Source of the DNA: Paenibacillus pedocola
Lineage (GTDB): Bacteria; Bacillota; Bacilli; Paenibacillales; Paenibacillaceae
Direction: 5' to 3'
Assembly (NCBI RefSeq): GCF_031599675.1
Contig: NZ_CP134223.1
Coordinates: 1,860,001-1,924,000 of the forward strand
DNA: 64,000 nt
A program made the translations under genes and the position numbers. A model generated the notes under the pieces. That model was not told the origin of the DNA and searched no databases. It saw nothing but the letters and a program-made list of their open reading frames with translations. Shown here piece after piece: positions 11,341-19,642 of the stretch; positions within the stretch are counted from its first letter, which is position 1, and every line of letters begins with the position of its first letter.

Positions 11341-11386
11341 AACAGCGGCAGTCATGGACTAGGAAGTCCTTGGCTGCCGCTGTTTT
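11341..11386 (+). terminator. Terminator after GH43 gene
   Basis: An 11-bp perfect stem (11341-11351 with 11374-11384), extended by an inner partial stem, is followed by a short T-tract. It closes the 5632-11309 operon. Confidence 0.8.
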
Positions 11387-11566
11387 GTTGTAGTAGGCTT
11401 CGATGAAATTAGGTGGAGTTACTTCTGAAAAATGTAAACAACTCAAACAATATAAATAGGCTATTCATTTAAAATTTTAACTTCAAAGACAATATAATGG
11501 GTTAATATTGGAATTGTCTATGAAAAGTCAATAAGAAATAAATATTTAATAAATGGAGGGATGATA

Positions 11567-13669
11567 TTGGATTACAAGAATTGGATGTATGTAACGACGG
11601 GAATTCATAATCGTAAACTGCGAAATATTTGTCTGCCTGCATCGCATGATTCCGGTACCTATAATTTGAGTCATACATTAACCCCTGATCCGAACCCCGA
11701 ACTGAAAAAAGCACTCGACATTGTCCAGAAAATCGCAAAAGATATGGATAAAATACCGGGAATCGGGAAAATCATAAACCCCTTCGCCTGGGTACAGGAT
11801 GCTATCGTTCCGGCGATCAAAGGGGTGTCCACCGCTACTACCCGCAGCATTGGACAGCAATTGTCTGACGGGATCCGAAGTTTGGATCTGAGAGTATATT
11901 ACAACGCCGGCGATAAACAATTTTATACCTATCATGGGCTTATGGGCACCAGAATAACCGACATCCTGAATGATATCTTGACTTTTTTAAAATCTACATC
12001 TGGAGAGATTGTCTTCGTGACAATGGGACATTTCAAATGCTTTGAGGATAAGCAGTACACTGATTTTTCGAACTTGGTCAAGCAGACATTAGGAGACTAC
12101 GCCTATACAAGAAAGAACGATCTTTCGAACCGGATCATGAACGATCCGTTCGATAATACCTACACCGAAATTATTAATCAATCCGGTAGCGCAAAATCGA
12201 GGGTCATCCTGGTGAACGATAAATCGGAAGATCCTGTGTTCTGGCCTAAAACCTACAGTCCTCCTGATAACAATAAAAATAATAATACGCTTTACGGGTA
12301 TTACACCGATACCAATAAATTAGATTATATGTTAAACGAACAGTACTCCAACTTCCAAAATGCTAACCGTGACAAGCCGTTCGCGCTCTATATGACATTG
12401 ACTCCAAATGAATCGGACGTCACTCACATTATCATTTCCAGTCTTGCATCCGCCATTGCCAAACTTGCTGCCGGTTTACTACTAAACCCGATCACATTCT
12501 CAGTGGGAACGGCCTTGGAGGGCGTTGCCGCTGGTCTTGCAATCTATAACGCTACGCTGGACTGGAAGACTTTGAAAAAGCTGAGTTGGAAAGTCGACTC
12601 GGATATCGAAAAATTAATGGTAAACCATTTTTTAGCTTCTTTTCAGGGAAACAATCCGATCTCGTTTATTTACCTGGATTATTACGAAACGACAGACATC
12701 GTCCATTTTGCTATCAATCTCAGCCTGAACAAGTACTACAAGTGGTATGGAAACGAGCGTATATCCGCTGTTTCAGGGATTTCCCCGGAGTCCAATTTGT
12801 CACCAGCCTTAGCATCTTACAACACTCAAATGCACATGGTGTTTAAGGGAGCGCATTCCAACGACCTTTGCCAAGCCGTATTCAACGGTAGCCAGTGGAC
12901 CGGAAATGTCAAAATTTCCTCAATCTCAGGCATTTCTCCGGAGTCAGGTCTAAGCCCTGCCTTAGCGGTATTCGGAGATAAACTGTATATGGTTTTCAAA
13001 GGAGCACATTCTAACGATCTATGCCAAGCTGTTTTCGATGGTAGCCAGTGGACCGGAAATGTCAAAATCTCCTCGATCTCGGGCATCTCCCCGAATTCGA
13101 ATGTTAGCCCGGCCTTAGTCACTTTCAGAGACAAGCTGTATATGGTTTTTAAAGGAGCACATTCTAACGATCTATGCCAAGCTGTTTTTGACGGTAATCA
13201 GTGGGCCGGTAATGTAAAAATTTCTTCGATTTCAAGAATTACTCCAGAATCCACCTGTACACCAGCTTTGGCGGTATTCGGTGATAAACTGTACATGGTT
13301 TATAAGGGGGCGCATTCTAATGACCTGTGCCAAGCTATTTTCGATGGTAGCGAGTGGACTGGGAATGTGAGTATTTCCTCCATCTCTGATATTTCTCCAC
13401 AATCGGACAGCAGTCCAGCCTTGACGGCTTTCAGCGATAACCTGTACTTGGTCTACAAAGGAGCCAATTCCAGCGACACTTATCAAGCCGTCTTTGACGG
13501 CAGTGGGTGGATGGGGGACGTAAAACTTTCAGATATATCGGATATATCTCCGGCGTCCGACCACAGGCCTTCCCTGTCTGCCTTGGACGAAAAGCTGTTT
13601 ATGGTCTACAAAGGTTCCGGGTCCAACGATATTTACGAGAGCATAATGGAAGCTATTAAATTTGGATGA
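11567..13669 (+). CDS. PI-PLC X-like phosphodiesterase with six lectin-like repeats
   Basis: Residues 1-~390 resemble the PI-specific phospholipase C X domain. The two catalytic histidines expected for the family are present, in LPASHDSGTYNL (H27 from the TTG start) and YTYHGLMGTRI (H123). Residues ~396-700 are six tandem 51-residue repeats with consensus PALAVFGDKLYMVFKGAHS, NDLCQAVFDGSQWTGNVKIS, SISGISP; this pattern resembles sugar-binding propeller repeats. No signal peptide, membrane helix or anchor motif is seen, which is odd for a lipase-like enzyme. GGAGGG abuts ATG 11561, so TTG 11567 is the likelier start. It stands alone behind an AT-rich promoter (a TATAAT at 11493-11498). Substrate is unknown; bacterial relatives cleave phosphatidylinositol or glycosyl-PI. 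Confidence 0.8.
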   Translation: MDYKNWMYVTTGIHNRKLRNICLPASHDSGTYNLSHTLTPDPNPELKKALDIVQKIAKDMDKIPGIGKIINPFAWVQDAIVPAIKGVSTATTRSIGQQLSDGIRSLDLRVYYNAGDKQFYTYHGLMGTRITDILNDILTFLKSTSGEIVFVTMGHFKCFEDKQYTDFSNLVKQTLGDYAYTRKNDLSNRIMNDPFDNTYTEIINQSGSAKSRVILVNDKSEDPVFWPKTYSPPDNNKNNNTLYGYYTDTNKLDYMLNEQYSNFQNANRDKPFALYMTLTPNESDVTHIIISSLASAIAKLAAGLLLNPITFSVGTALEGVAAGLAIYNATLDWKTLKKLSWKVDSDIEKLMVNHFLASFQGNNPISFIYLDYYETTDIVHFAINLSLNKYYKWYGNERISAVSGISPESNLSPALASYNTQMHMVFKGAHSNDLCQAVFNGSQWTGNVKISSISGISPESGLSPALAVFGDKLYMVFKGAHSNDLCQAVFDGSQWTGNVKISSISGISPNSNVSPALVTFRDKLYMVFKGAHSNDLCQAVFDGNQWAGNVKISSISRITPESTCTPALAVFGDKLYMVYKGAHSNDLCQAIFDGSEWTGNVSISSISDISPQSDSSPALTAFSDNLYLVYKGANSSDTYQAVFDGSGWMGDVKLSDISDISPASDHRPSLSALDEKLFMVYKGSGSNDIYESIMEAIKFG
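12752..13650 (+). repeat. Six 153-bp in-frame repeats
   Basis: Landmarks recur exactly 153 bp apart (for example the AAAATTTCCTC-like segment at 12911, 13064 and 13217). The middle copies are very similar at the DNA level and the outer ones diverge, indicating expansion from the centre. Confidence 0.85.
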
Positions 13670-13755
13670 AAATGATTTTTGCAGCCGCCATCGTTATTCA
13701 TGAATAATTTCCCTCCCCATACAAACACTAGGTGAAAAGGGGAGGCTGATGCTTC

Positions 13756-14436
13756 ATGTGTCAACGTTTTTCTATGGCTGCGGAGCTGCCGGAGGTTCAG
13801 GAGCATTTTCAGATTGATCGTGTGATGTACTACTATAAAAACCGTTATAACATTAGTCCCACGCAGCATACGCCAGTCGTGCTACAGCAGAACGGGGTGC
13901 GGATACTTGATGAATTTCGCTGGGGATTCATTCCTTACTGGGGGAAAGACGCAATCAATGCGGACCTCAGGAATGTGCATCAGAATTCGAGCTACCGCAA
14001 AATGGTGGACAAGCAGCGGTGCGTGATTCCGTGCAACGGGTTTTACTATTGGAAAAAAGAAGGAAAGAAGGAATATCCGGTGCGGGTGATCATGAAGAAC
14101 GGCAGCATGTTCGGGGTGGCCGGTCTGTACGAAATTTGGCGGGATACGCGAGGGGAACCGCTCCGCACTTGTACCCTGGTCATGACGGATGCCAACCCGC
14201 TCATTGGGGAATTTGAGAGCCGGATGCCTGCGATTCTGTCCCGGGAGAACATGGCCCGATGGCTCGACGAGAATACGAACGATCTGGATGCCCTCGATCC
14301 GATTCTGCGTCCCCATGTGACTGAAGAGATGCACGCGTATGCGGTGACGCCATTGATTGATAATGATGAGCATGACACCGATGAATGCATCCGTGAGTGG
14401 GATCTGAAGCGGCCGCTCGTTAAACGCTTATATTAA
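13756..14436 (+). CDS. SRAP-family protein (HMCES/YedK-like), variant active site
   Basis: This 226-residue protein has the SRAP fold signature, starting MCQRFSMAAEL, where Cys2 becomes the N-terminal nucleophile that crosslinks to abasic sites in single-stranded DNA. FRWGFIPYWG (residues 54-63) and INAD (N68) are conserved. Two usual active-site residues differ: the Glu in the common GFYEW motif is Tyr98 in GFYYW, and the His of H-x-R-M-P is Glu154 in FESRMPAIL. The start is fixed by the need for Cys at position 2 and by GGGGAGG 10 bp upstream. The gene is alone, followed by a terminator. It is probably a DNA-repair or shielding protein; whether this variant still self-processes or reverses crosslinks is unclear. 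Confidence 0.88.
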   Translation: MCQRFSMAAELPEVQEHFQIDRVMYYYKNRYNISPTQHTPVVLQQNGVRILDEFRWGFIPYWGKDAINADLRNVHQNSSYRKMVDKQRCVIPCNGFYYWKKEGKKEYPVRVIMKNGSMFGVAGLYEIWRDTRGEPLRTCTLVMTDANPLIGEFESRMPAILSRENMARWLDENTNDLDALDPILRPHVTEEMHAYAVTPLIDNDEHDTDECIREWDLKRPLVKRLY

Positions 14437-14466
14437 ACAGATCATGAAGCGGTAAAAAATTAATAA

Positions 14467-14507
14467 TGTCCCGGCTACCCTTGAAGAGGCGGCCGGGACA
14501 TTTTTTT
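14467..14507 (+). terminator. Terminator after SRAP gene
   Basis: A 9-bp stem TGTCCCGGC/GCCGGGACA (14467-14475 with 14492-14500) is followed by seven T. Confidence 0.9.
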
Positions 14508-14525
14508 GTTGCAGCAGTCTGCTCC

Positions 14526-15386
14526 TTACTCATAGAACAGCAGCCGCTTGGCGTAAGCGTTGCGGAAGTCGGTGGGTGTCAGGCCGACAATTTTCTTAAA
14601 CGATTTCATGAAATTATGGCAGTCCTTATAGCCAAGCTGCAGCGATACCTCGCTGATATTCTGGTTGGTGTCGGACAGCAGGAACTTTGCCAGCTCCATC
14701 TTCTGCTGGAGAATGTACTGCTTGAGCGAGATCCCGGAGATCGTGGTGAACAGATGGGATAGATACTTCTCGTTATATCCGAAATAAGCAGCGATCTGCG
14801 ATACCTTGATATGCTCGCTCCGGCTCCATTTGATATAGTCCACAATATCGTTGTACAGCTGCTCCTGCTTCGTTTTCTTGACCGGATTATGTTCGTTCTG
14901 GAACACCTGGTTATACAGCTCGCACAGAATGACTGTCGCCATATAATTGTTCAGTGTTTTCTGATTATAGCCTTTCACTGAATCCTGCAGCTGCTTCATC
15001 ATGACGATGATCTTCTCCAGGCTTTTTAGGCTTCCATACTGCGGCAGCAGCAGCTTGTTGTCTTCCCTGTTCAGCGTGTGCCCGGTGACATCGGTGATTT
15101 TGATTCCGTCCGGGGAATTGAAATGGAGCCAGTAAAAGCTGCAGTTCGAAGATTGATATCCATATTGCTTAGTATATGGAGGAAGCAGCAGGTACTCCCC
15201 CTTAGAGACGGTAAAATATGTTGTGTCACCCGCCAGGTAAAGCACACCCTCGGTCATAACGATCAGCTCATAATCTTGCAGAATCCGGCTCAAGTGAATC
15301 CAATCGGAAGACGGGGCCACGAATTTGCCTGTGATCTCAAAGTCGACAGGCATATCTACGATCAGCTCAAAAGCAACCATATGCAT
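14526..15386 (-). CDS. AraC-family transcriptional regulator
   Basis: The 286-residue protein has an N-terminal cupin-like ligand-sensing half (TEGVLYLAGDTTYFTVSKGE, then YLLLPPYTKQYGYQ) and a C-terminal double helix-turn-helix. The latter reads IKVSQIAAYFGYNEKYLSHL, then ISEVSLQLGYKDCHNFMKSF with the family ending KKIVGLTPTDFRN. The start ATG 15386 follows AAAGGGGACATGC on the minus strand. No obvious target is adjacent: the neighbour on one side is the SRAP gene (convergent) and on the other an exported protein on the same strand but with its own terminator. The cupin half suggests a sugar or small carbohydrate signal. Confidence 0.92.
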   Translation of the reverse strand: MHMVAFELIVDMPVDFEITGKFVAPSSDWIHLSRILQDYELIVMTEGVLYLAGDTTYFTVSKGEYLLLPPYTKQYGYQSSNCSFYWLHFNSPDGIKITDVTGHTLNREDNKLLLPQYGSLKSLEKIIVMMKQLQDSVKGYNQKTLNNYMATVILCELYNQVFQNEHNPVKKTKQEQLYNDIVDYIKWSRSEHIKVSQIAAYFGYNEKYLSHLFTTISGISLKQYILQQKMELAKFLLSDTNQNISEVSLQLGYKDCHNFMKSFKKIVGLTPTDFRNAYAKRLLFYE

Positions 15387-15576
15387 GTCCCCTTTTTTTC
15401 TGACGTTAATACACTTCTAGTTACTCCTATTATTAATTAAAGAGTATTTGAAGTAAAGCCGCTTACTCCTTGGAAATTGGTGAAGAAGGGTTGCGCGGCA
15501 TGTCCGTTCATAAACCTAATAAAATAAAAACGCTTCTGTCCAAACCTTTGGCGTAGTTTCTTACAAAAATGATTAA

Positions 15577-15618
15577 GGGGCTACCCCGTAGTAGATGAAA
15601 CTACTACGGGGTAGCCCC
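15577..15618 (-). terminator. Long perfect hairpin, terminator of the 15644 gene
   Basis: An 18-bp perfect stem (15577-15594 with 15601-15618) has a 6-nt loop. Read on the minus strand it follows the exported-protein gene and is succeeded by TTAATCATTTTTG, a broken T-tract. Confidence 0.75.
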
Positions 15619-15643
15619 TGTTCAATGATTAGCAAGGTTAAAT

Positions 15644-16174
15644 TTATGGAGTGTATTGCTGCACAATTGAAGTGATTTCGCCGTTCTCCATTGTCAGGTG
15701 GTAAGGCGACTGGCTGAGGTCAAACACATCGGTTTTGGCGAACTCTGCAGCAAACTTCTGTAAGCTAATGCTTTCGTTCCAGCTAATGTCGAGATCCTCA
15801 ATCTTGCCGGTATGGTCGTAGATTTGCATGGTTACTGCGGCGTTATCCGCTACCTGATATGTGGTCAGCTGAGTGCTGTCATTCACGATATAGTAATCAT
15901 CCAGCGCCCCGCCGATTTCTGCAGCGGCTTCCGGCTCCCGCTCGGCAAAGACGCGGTCGGCATCGACACCTTCATACCATTCAATAGGATCGGCTGTTAG
16001 CGTTAGCTTGCCGTCAGCAGCCGGCTGAAGCGCATGAATGTACACGGTAAGGTGTTCGATCTTTGCTCCGCCCTGTGCTTCTGCACGAGTTCCTGCTGTA
16101 CTTGCCGTAGTGACGAGGGAAAGGAACAGCAGAACCAGCACAGGCAGTAAATACATGGATTTTTTAGTAAACAT
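15644..16174 (-). CDS. Exported protein of unknown function
   Basis: The 176-residue protein has an N-terminal signal peptide (KKSMYLLPVLVLLFLSLVTT, with a likely signal-peptidase site near A-x-A in TRAEAQG). The mature part is small, acidic and mostly beta-like, ending GEITSIVQQYTP. I do not recognise the family. The frame is open 26 codons further upstream, but AAGGGGGAAAACGAAAG precedes ATG 16174 and the hydrophobic signal starts right there. The neighbour upstream is a divergent YhgE/Pip membrane protein (16387), and the 212-bp gap could carry both promoters. It is probably secreted, as no lipobox is present. Confidence 0.75.
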   Translation of the reverse strand: MFTKKSMYLLPVLVLLFLSLVTTASTAGTRAEAQGGAKIEHLTVYIHALQPAADGKLTLTADPIEWYEGVDADRVFAEREPEAAAEIGGALDDYYIVNDSTQLTTYQVADNAAVTMQIYDHTGKIEDLDISWNESISLQKFAAEFAKTDVFDLSQSPYHLTMENGEITSIVQQYTP

Positions 16175-16386
16175 CTTTCGTTTTCCCCCTTGGCATGATT
16201 TGACACGGAATTTCGCTGATACTCTTTCTTTACCCTCCGCCATATTTCTCAAACGGGGGATGTACCCTTATTAACGTTAATTCGCCGGAAATGTTGCAAA
16301 TAATTTTGCGTACAGCCCGGTTTGTAAAAAGAAAACTCCCAGGGCATATTAAAATATCCAAATAACAGCTCGGAGGTGACTGGCAG

Positions 16387-19056
16387 ATGGCAAACATATG
16401 GCGGATTTATATGAACGACTGGCGGAATTTATTCAAGGTTCCTGTGGCGGTACTGTTGATATTCGCCCTTGTCGTGCTGCCTTCTGTCTATGATTGGGTG
16501 AATGTCGCTGCGGTATGGGACCCTTACAGCAATACCTCCGGAATCCGGATCGCCGTATCCAGCCTGGATGAAGGGGCGGAGGTTCAGGGCAAGAGCTTCA
16601 ACATCGGCGAAGAGGTGCTGGCCAGCCTGCAGAACAATCGCTCGCTGGGCTGGACCTTCACGGATTCCGCAGCTGCAGTGGCCGGAGTCAAGCGCGGAGA
16701 TTATTATGCCAGCATAATCATTCCTGCCGACTTCTCACGGCGGATGGCGGGAATTCTGGAAGGGAAGCTGGTAAAGCCGGAAGTGGAATATACCGTCAAT
16801 GAGAAAATAAATGCAATCGCGCCAAAGATCACCGGTAAAGGGGCATCAGCGGTCACTGCACAGATCAGTGAGAAGTTCACGGAGACGATCAGCAGTACAG
16901 TGCTCACCGCCTTAAGCGCGATCGATCAGGAATTCCAGTCCGAGCTGCCGGTTATCCGCAGAGTAGAGCAGGGCTTGTTCAAGCTGGAGGCCAGCCTGCC
17001 GGAGATTGACAAGGCGGGCAAGCTGGTGCTGAAGCTCCAGCAGAACTGGCCGGAGATTGCTTCGTCTGCCGGGCGGATTGTATCTCTGCAGGACAAGCTG
17101 CCGGCTGTAGAGCAGGCCGGTGCGGCGGCGGAGACGCTTGACGCGCATTGGGGGCAGATCAGTGAAGCCGCCACCCGCCTGCAGAACCTGGAGAGCAAGC
17201 TGCCGGAGCTAGAACGCGCCGCAAGGCTAGTAACGGAGCTGGACAGCCACTTCGGCCAGGTGGAGGCTGTGCTGGACCGGGCTTCCGTAAGACTCACGGA
17301 AGCCGGTTCGGTTGTGAATGCGGCGGCGGAGGCACTGCCGCAGGCGGACCGGCTGGCTGCCGCCGGAAGCAGCTTCGGCCAGGAACTGGAGCAGTTCCTG
17401 GAGCGCAGCAGCACGGCTTTTGCGGCCGTGCCGGGGGCAGTGCAGCAGAATCTCTATCTGCTGCAGCAGACCGGAGACGCGGCAGCACAGCTTGCCGCGC
17501 AGCTGCAGACCGGCGCCGGGCAGCAGCGCGCAAGCCAGCTGGAGCTGGCTTCAGCACGGCTGGCTACCGGCAGCGAAGCGCTTGCGCACACCGCAACGCT
17601 GCTCGGCGCCGTGAACACGCTGGCGCCCGGGACCGTGGGCGCCAGCGAGCTCCGCGCGCTGAGTGAAGCCCGCGTGCAGTATGCCGCCGCCGCTTCGCAG
17701 GCCGGCGGGCTGGCGGCCGCGCTGCAAGGCGGCGCCCGGCCGGATAGCGCCGGGCTGTCGCAGTTCAGCCTTGCCGCCGGGCAGGGCAAGAGCATGGCGG
17801 GCGGGCTGATCACGCGCTTCAGCGCGGAGACATTGCCCGCCGTGACGGACCAGCTGCAGCGGCTGACCACGGCTGCCAGCACGGCCGCCACTGCGCTGCA
17901 GCAGGCTCCGCAGCGCCTTGCCGCGCTGGACACGATGCTGGCCGAAGCGGGGCATGTCATCCAGTCCGGGCAAAACGGCCTGGCTGCGCTCCAGCAGAAC
18001 CTGCCGGCCATCCGGCGAGAGGTGCATGCGGCGGCAACCGGGATTACGGACAACATGGAAACGTTCGATACTTTCGTTACCGATGTGCTGCCGCGGATCC
18101 AGAGCGGGCTTCCTGCCGCAGGCAATGCGGTGCATGAGGCAGCCGAATTTGCCCGCAAGGATCTGCCAGCGGCGGAGGAGAAGTTCCGCACGGCTGCGGA
18201 TCTGATCAACACCGGCCTGCCGCGTGCCGGCAAGGGGGTTGAGCGTGCCGCAGCGCTGGTGCGGGAGGATCTGCCCACGCTGGAGGCAGCGGTCCGCAAA
18301 GCGGCGGATACCCTGCGTCAGATCAAGGAAGAAGTGAATCTGGAGGAAATCGGGCAGCTGCTTGGCGGGGACATTAAGAGCAAAAGTGATTTTTTGGCCA
18401 ATCCGGTGGTACTCACGGAAAATAAACTGTATCCGATTCCGAACTACGGCTCGGCGATGACACCTTTTTATGTTGTGCTTTCTCTTTGGGTGGGAGGAAC
18501 CCTGCTGATCTCGCTACTGCGTACCGGAGTGGATACCGGGGGGAAGGAATACCGGGGCTATCAGCTGTATTTCGGCCGTCTGCTGACCTTTCTGACCGTA
18601 GGCATTCTTCAGGCGCTGGTGGCGGTGCTGGGGAATATTTTTATCTTGAATTGTTATGTCGCGGATAAAGTGTGGTTCGTTCTCTTCGCGGTGCTGATCA
18701 GCATCGTGTTCGTGACTATCGTATTCACGCTGGTGTCTGTATTCGGCAACATCGGCAAGGGGATAGCTATTGTGTTTATGGTGCTGCAATTCTCCAGCTC
18801 CGGGGGAACGTTCCCGGTCAGCACGACCGGGCACTTCTTTCAGGCGCTGAATCCGTTCATGCCTTTCACATATGCCATCAGCCTGCTGCGGGAAGCTGTG
18901 GGCGGCATCGTGCCGGAGGTGGCAATCCGCGATGCGCTGCTGCTGATCCTCTTCGGCCTGCTGGCCCTGCTGCTGGCGCTTACCCTGCAGAAACCCCTGG
19001 CACCGTTTATCCGCAAATCCGCGGAGCAGGCCGAGAAATCCAAGCTGATTTCGTGA
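16387..19056 (+). CDS. YhgE/Pip-family membrane protein with long helical ectodomain
   Basis: This 889-residue protein has one membrane helix near the N-terminus (VPVAVLLIFALVVLPSVYDW, residues ~19-38) and a cluster of about five to six helices from residue ~690. The last part resembles ABC-2 transporter membrane domains (ALNPFMPFTYAISLLREAVG). Between them lie ~650 residues of Ala/Leu/Glu/Gln-rich helix with loose ~35-40-residue periodicity (LQNLESKLPELERAA, LPAVEQAGAAAETLD). This is the YhgE/Pip architecture, first named for a lactococcal phage-infection protein and related to type VII secretion EsaA proteins. The coding DNA at 17100-18300 is markedly GC-rich. ATG 16387 lies behind GGAGGTGACTGGCAG. 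A 51-bp tandem repeat begins 18 bp after the stop. Role unknown: export or envelope function. Confidence 0.88.
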   Translation: MANIWRIYMNDWRNLFKVPVAVLLIFALVVLPSVYDWVNVAAVWDPYSNTSGIRIAVSSLDEGAEVQGKSFNIGEEVLASLQNNRSLGWTFTDSAAAVAGVKRGDYYASIIIPADFSRRMAGILEGKLVKPEVEYTVNEKINAIAPKITGKGASAVTAQISEKFTETISSTVLTALSAIDQEFQSELPVIRRVEQGLFKLEASLPEIDKAGKLVLKLQQNWPEIASSAGRIVSLQDKLPAVEQAGAAAETLDAHWGQISEAATRLQNLESKLPELERAARLVTELDSHFGQVEAVLDRASVRLTEAGSVVNAAAEALPQADRLAAAGSSFGQELEQFLERSSTAFAAVPGAVQQNLYLLQQTGDAAAQLAAQLQTGAGQQRASQLELASARLATGSEALAHTATLLGAVNTLAPGTVGASELRALSEARVQYAAAASQAGGLAAALQGGARPDSAGLSQFSLAAGQGKSMAGGLITRFSAETLPAVTDQLQRLTTAASTAATALQQAPQRLAALDTMLAEAGHVIQSGQNGLAALQQNLPAIRREVHAAATGITDNMETFDTFVTDVLPRIQSGLPAAGNAVHEAAEFARKDLPAAEEKFRTAADLINTGLPRAGKGVERAAALVREDLPTLEAAVRKAADTLRQIKEEVNLEEIGQLLGGDIKSKSDFLANPVVLTENKLYPIPNYGSAMTPFYVVLSLWVGGTLLISLLRTGVDTGGKEYRGYQLYFGRLLTFLTVGILQALVAVLGNIFILNCYVADKVWFVLFAVLISIVFVTIVFTLVSVFGNIGKGIAIVFMVLQFSSSGGTFPVSTTGHFFQALNPFMPFTYAISLLREAVGGIVPEVAIRDALLLILFGLLALLLALTLQKPLAPFIRKSAEQAEKSKLIS

Positions 19057-19074
19057 GGAGAATAGTAGGCTAAA

Positions 19075-19473
19075 GAATCAAAGGTAAAAATCCCTTTGAT
19101 TTCGCCGAAACGCCCGTTGGTGCAAGAATCAAAAGTAAAAATCCCTTTGATTTGCCCGAATCGCCCGTTGGCGCAAGAAACAAAGGTAAAAATCCCGTTG
19201 ATTTCACCGAAACGCCCGTTGGTGCAAGAATCAAAGGTAAAAATCCCTTTGATTTCGCCAAAACGCCCGCAGGCGCAGGAATCAAAGGTAAAAATCCCTT
19301 TGATTTCGCCGAAACGCCCGTTGGCGCAAAAATCAAAGGTAAAAATCCCGTTGATTTCGCCGAAACACCCGTTGGCGCAAGAAACAAAGGTAAAAATCCC
19401 GTTGATTTCACCGAAACGCCCGTTGGTGCAAAAATCAAAGGTAAAAGTCCCTTTGATTTCGCACCGAATCGCC
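19075..19473 (+). repeat. Tandem repeat, 51-bp unit, 7.8 copies
   Basis: Units start at 19075, 19126, 19177, 19228, 19279, 19330, 19381 and 19432 (last truncated at ~19473), with no length variation. Units 3 and 7 are identical. Most units contain the inverted repeat ATCAAAGG...CCTTTGAT (8-bp arms, 8-nt spacer), and a second, imperfect one between CGCC and GGCG. In units 3, 6 and 7 the right arm reads CCGTTGAT, which weakens the first stem. There are no unique spacers, so this is not a CRISPR. The array sits 18 bp after the YhgE/Pip stop. Confidence 0.95.
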
Positions 19474-19524
19474 AGCCTCCCGTACACCCGGCGGGTGAAC
19501 CCGGCTGCAAATGAACCTACATAC

Positions 19525-19559
19525 AACAGGGAGTCCCGAATGACCCGGGACTCCCTGTT
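19525..19559. terminator. Hairpin between convergent genes
   Basis: A 14-bp perfect stem (19525-19538 with 19546-19559) lies between the YhgE/Pip gene with its repeat array and the convergent aldo/keto reductase. The T-tract is weak on both sides, so termination efficiency is uncertain. Confidence 0.65.
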
Positions 19560-19642
19560 GTGTTGCCAATATGTGCAGGCAGAAAACCTGCTTATCCGGT
19601 AGCCTCACAAGTGAGGGGATTACTTACATCCAGCCACGCATT

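Larger units (their letters stand above)
19057..19642. other. Gene-free interval carrying a 51-bp tandem array
   Basis: No convincing gene lies in these 586 bp. 19075-19473 is an exact-period tandem repeat, 19525-19559 a hairpin, and the rest has no recognisable signal. Open frames exist on both strands only because 51 is divisible by three and the unit has no stop in those frames. Confidence 0.7.

Noticed and set aside
15577..15618. End of a mobile element, because of the long perfect palindrome
   Set aside because: Only one such copy was noticed and it sits exactly where a terminator for the minus-strand gene is expected.
17454..18299. Reading frame of 281 codons antisense to the YhgE/Pip gene
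   Set aside because: It is low-complexity (Ala/Ser/Arg) sequence produced by high GC in the forward gene.
19075..19473. CRISPR array
   Set aside because: The units are contiguous with no unique spacers, and no cas genes are present.
18840..19602. Overlapping reading frames of 120-228 codons on both strands in the 51-bp repeat array
   Set aside because: They arise because the 51-bp unit has no stop in several frames. None has a ribosome site and frame-specific conservation cannot be judged here.
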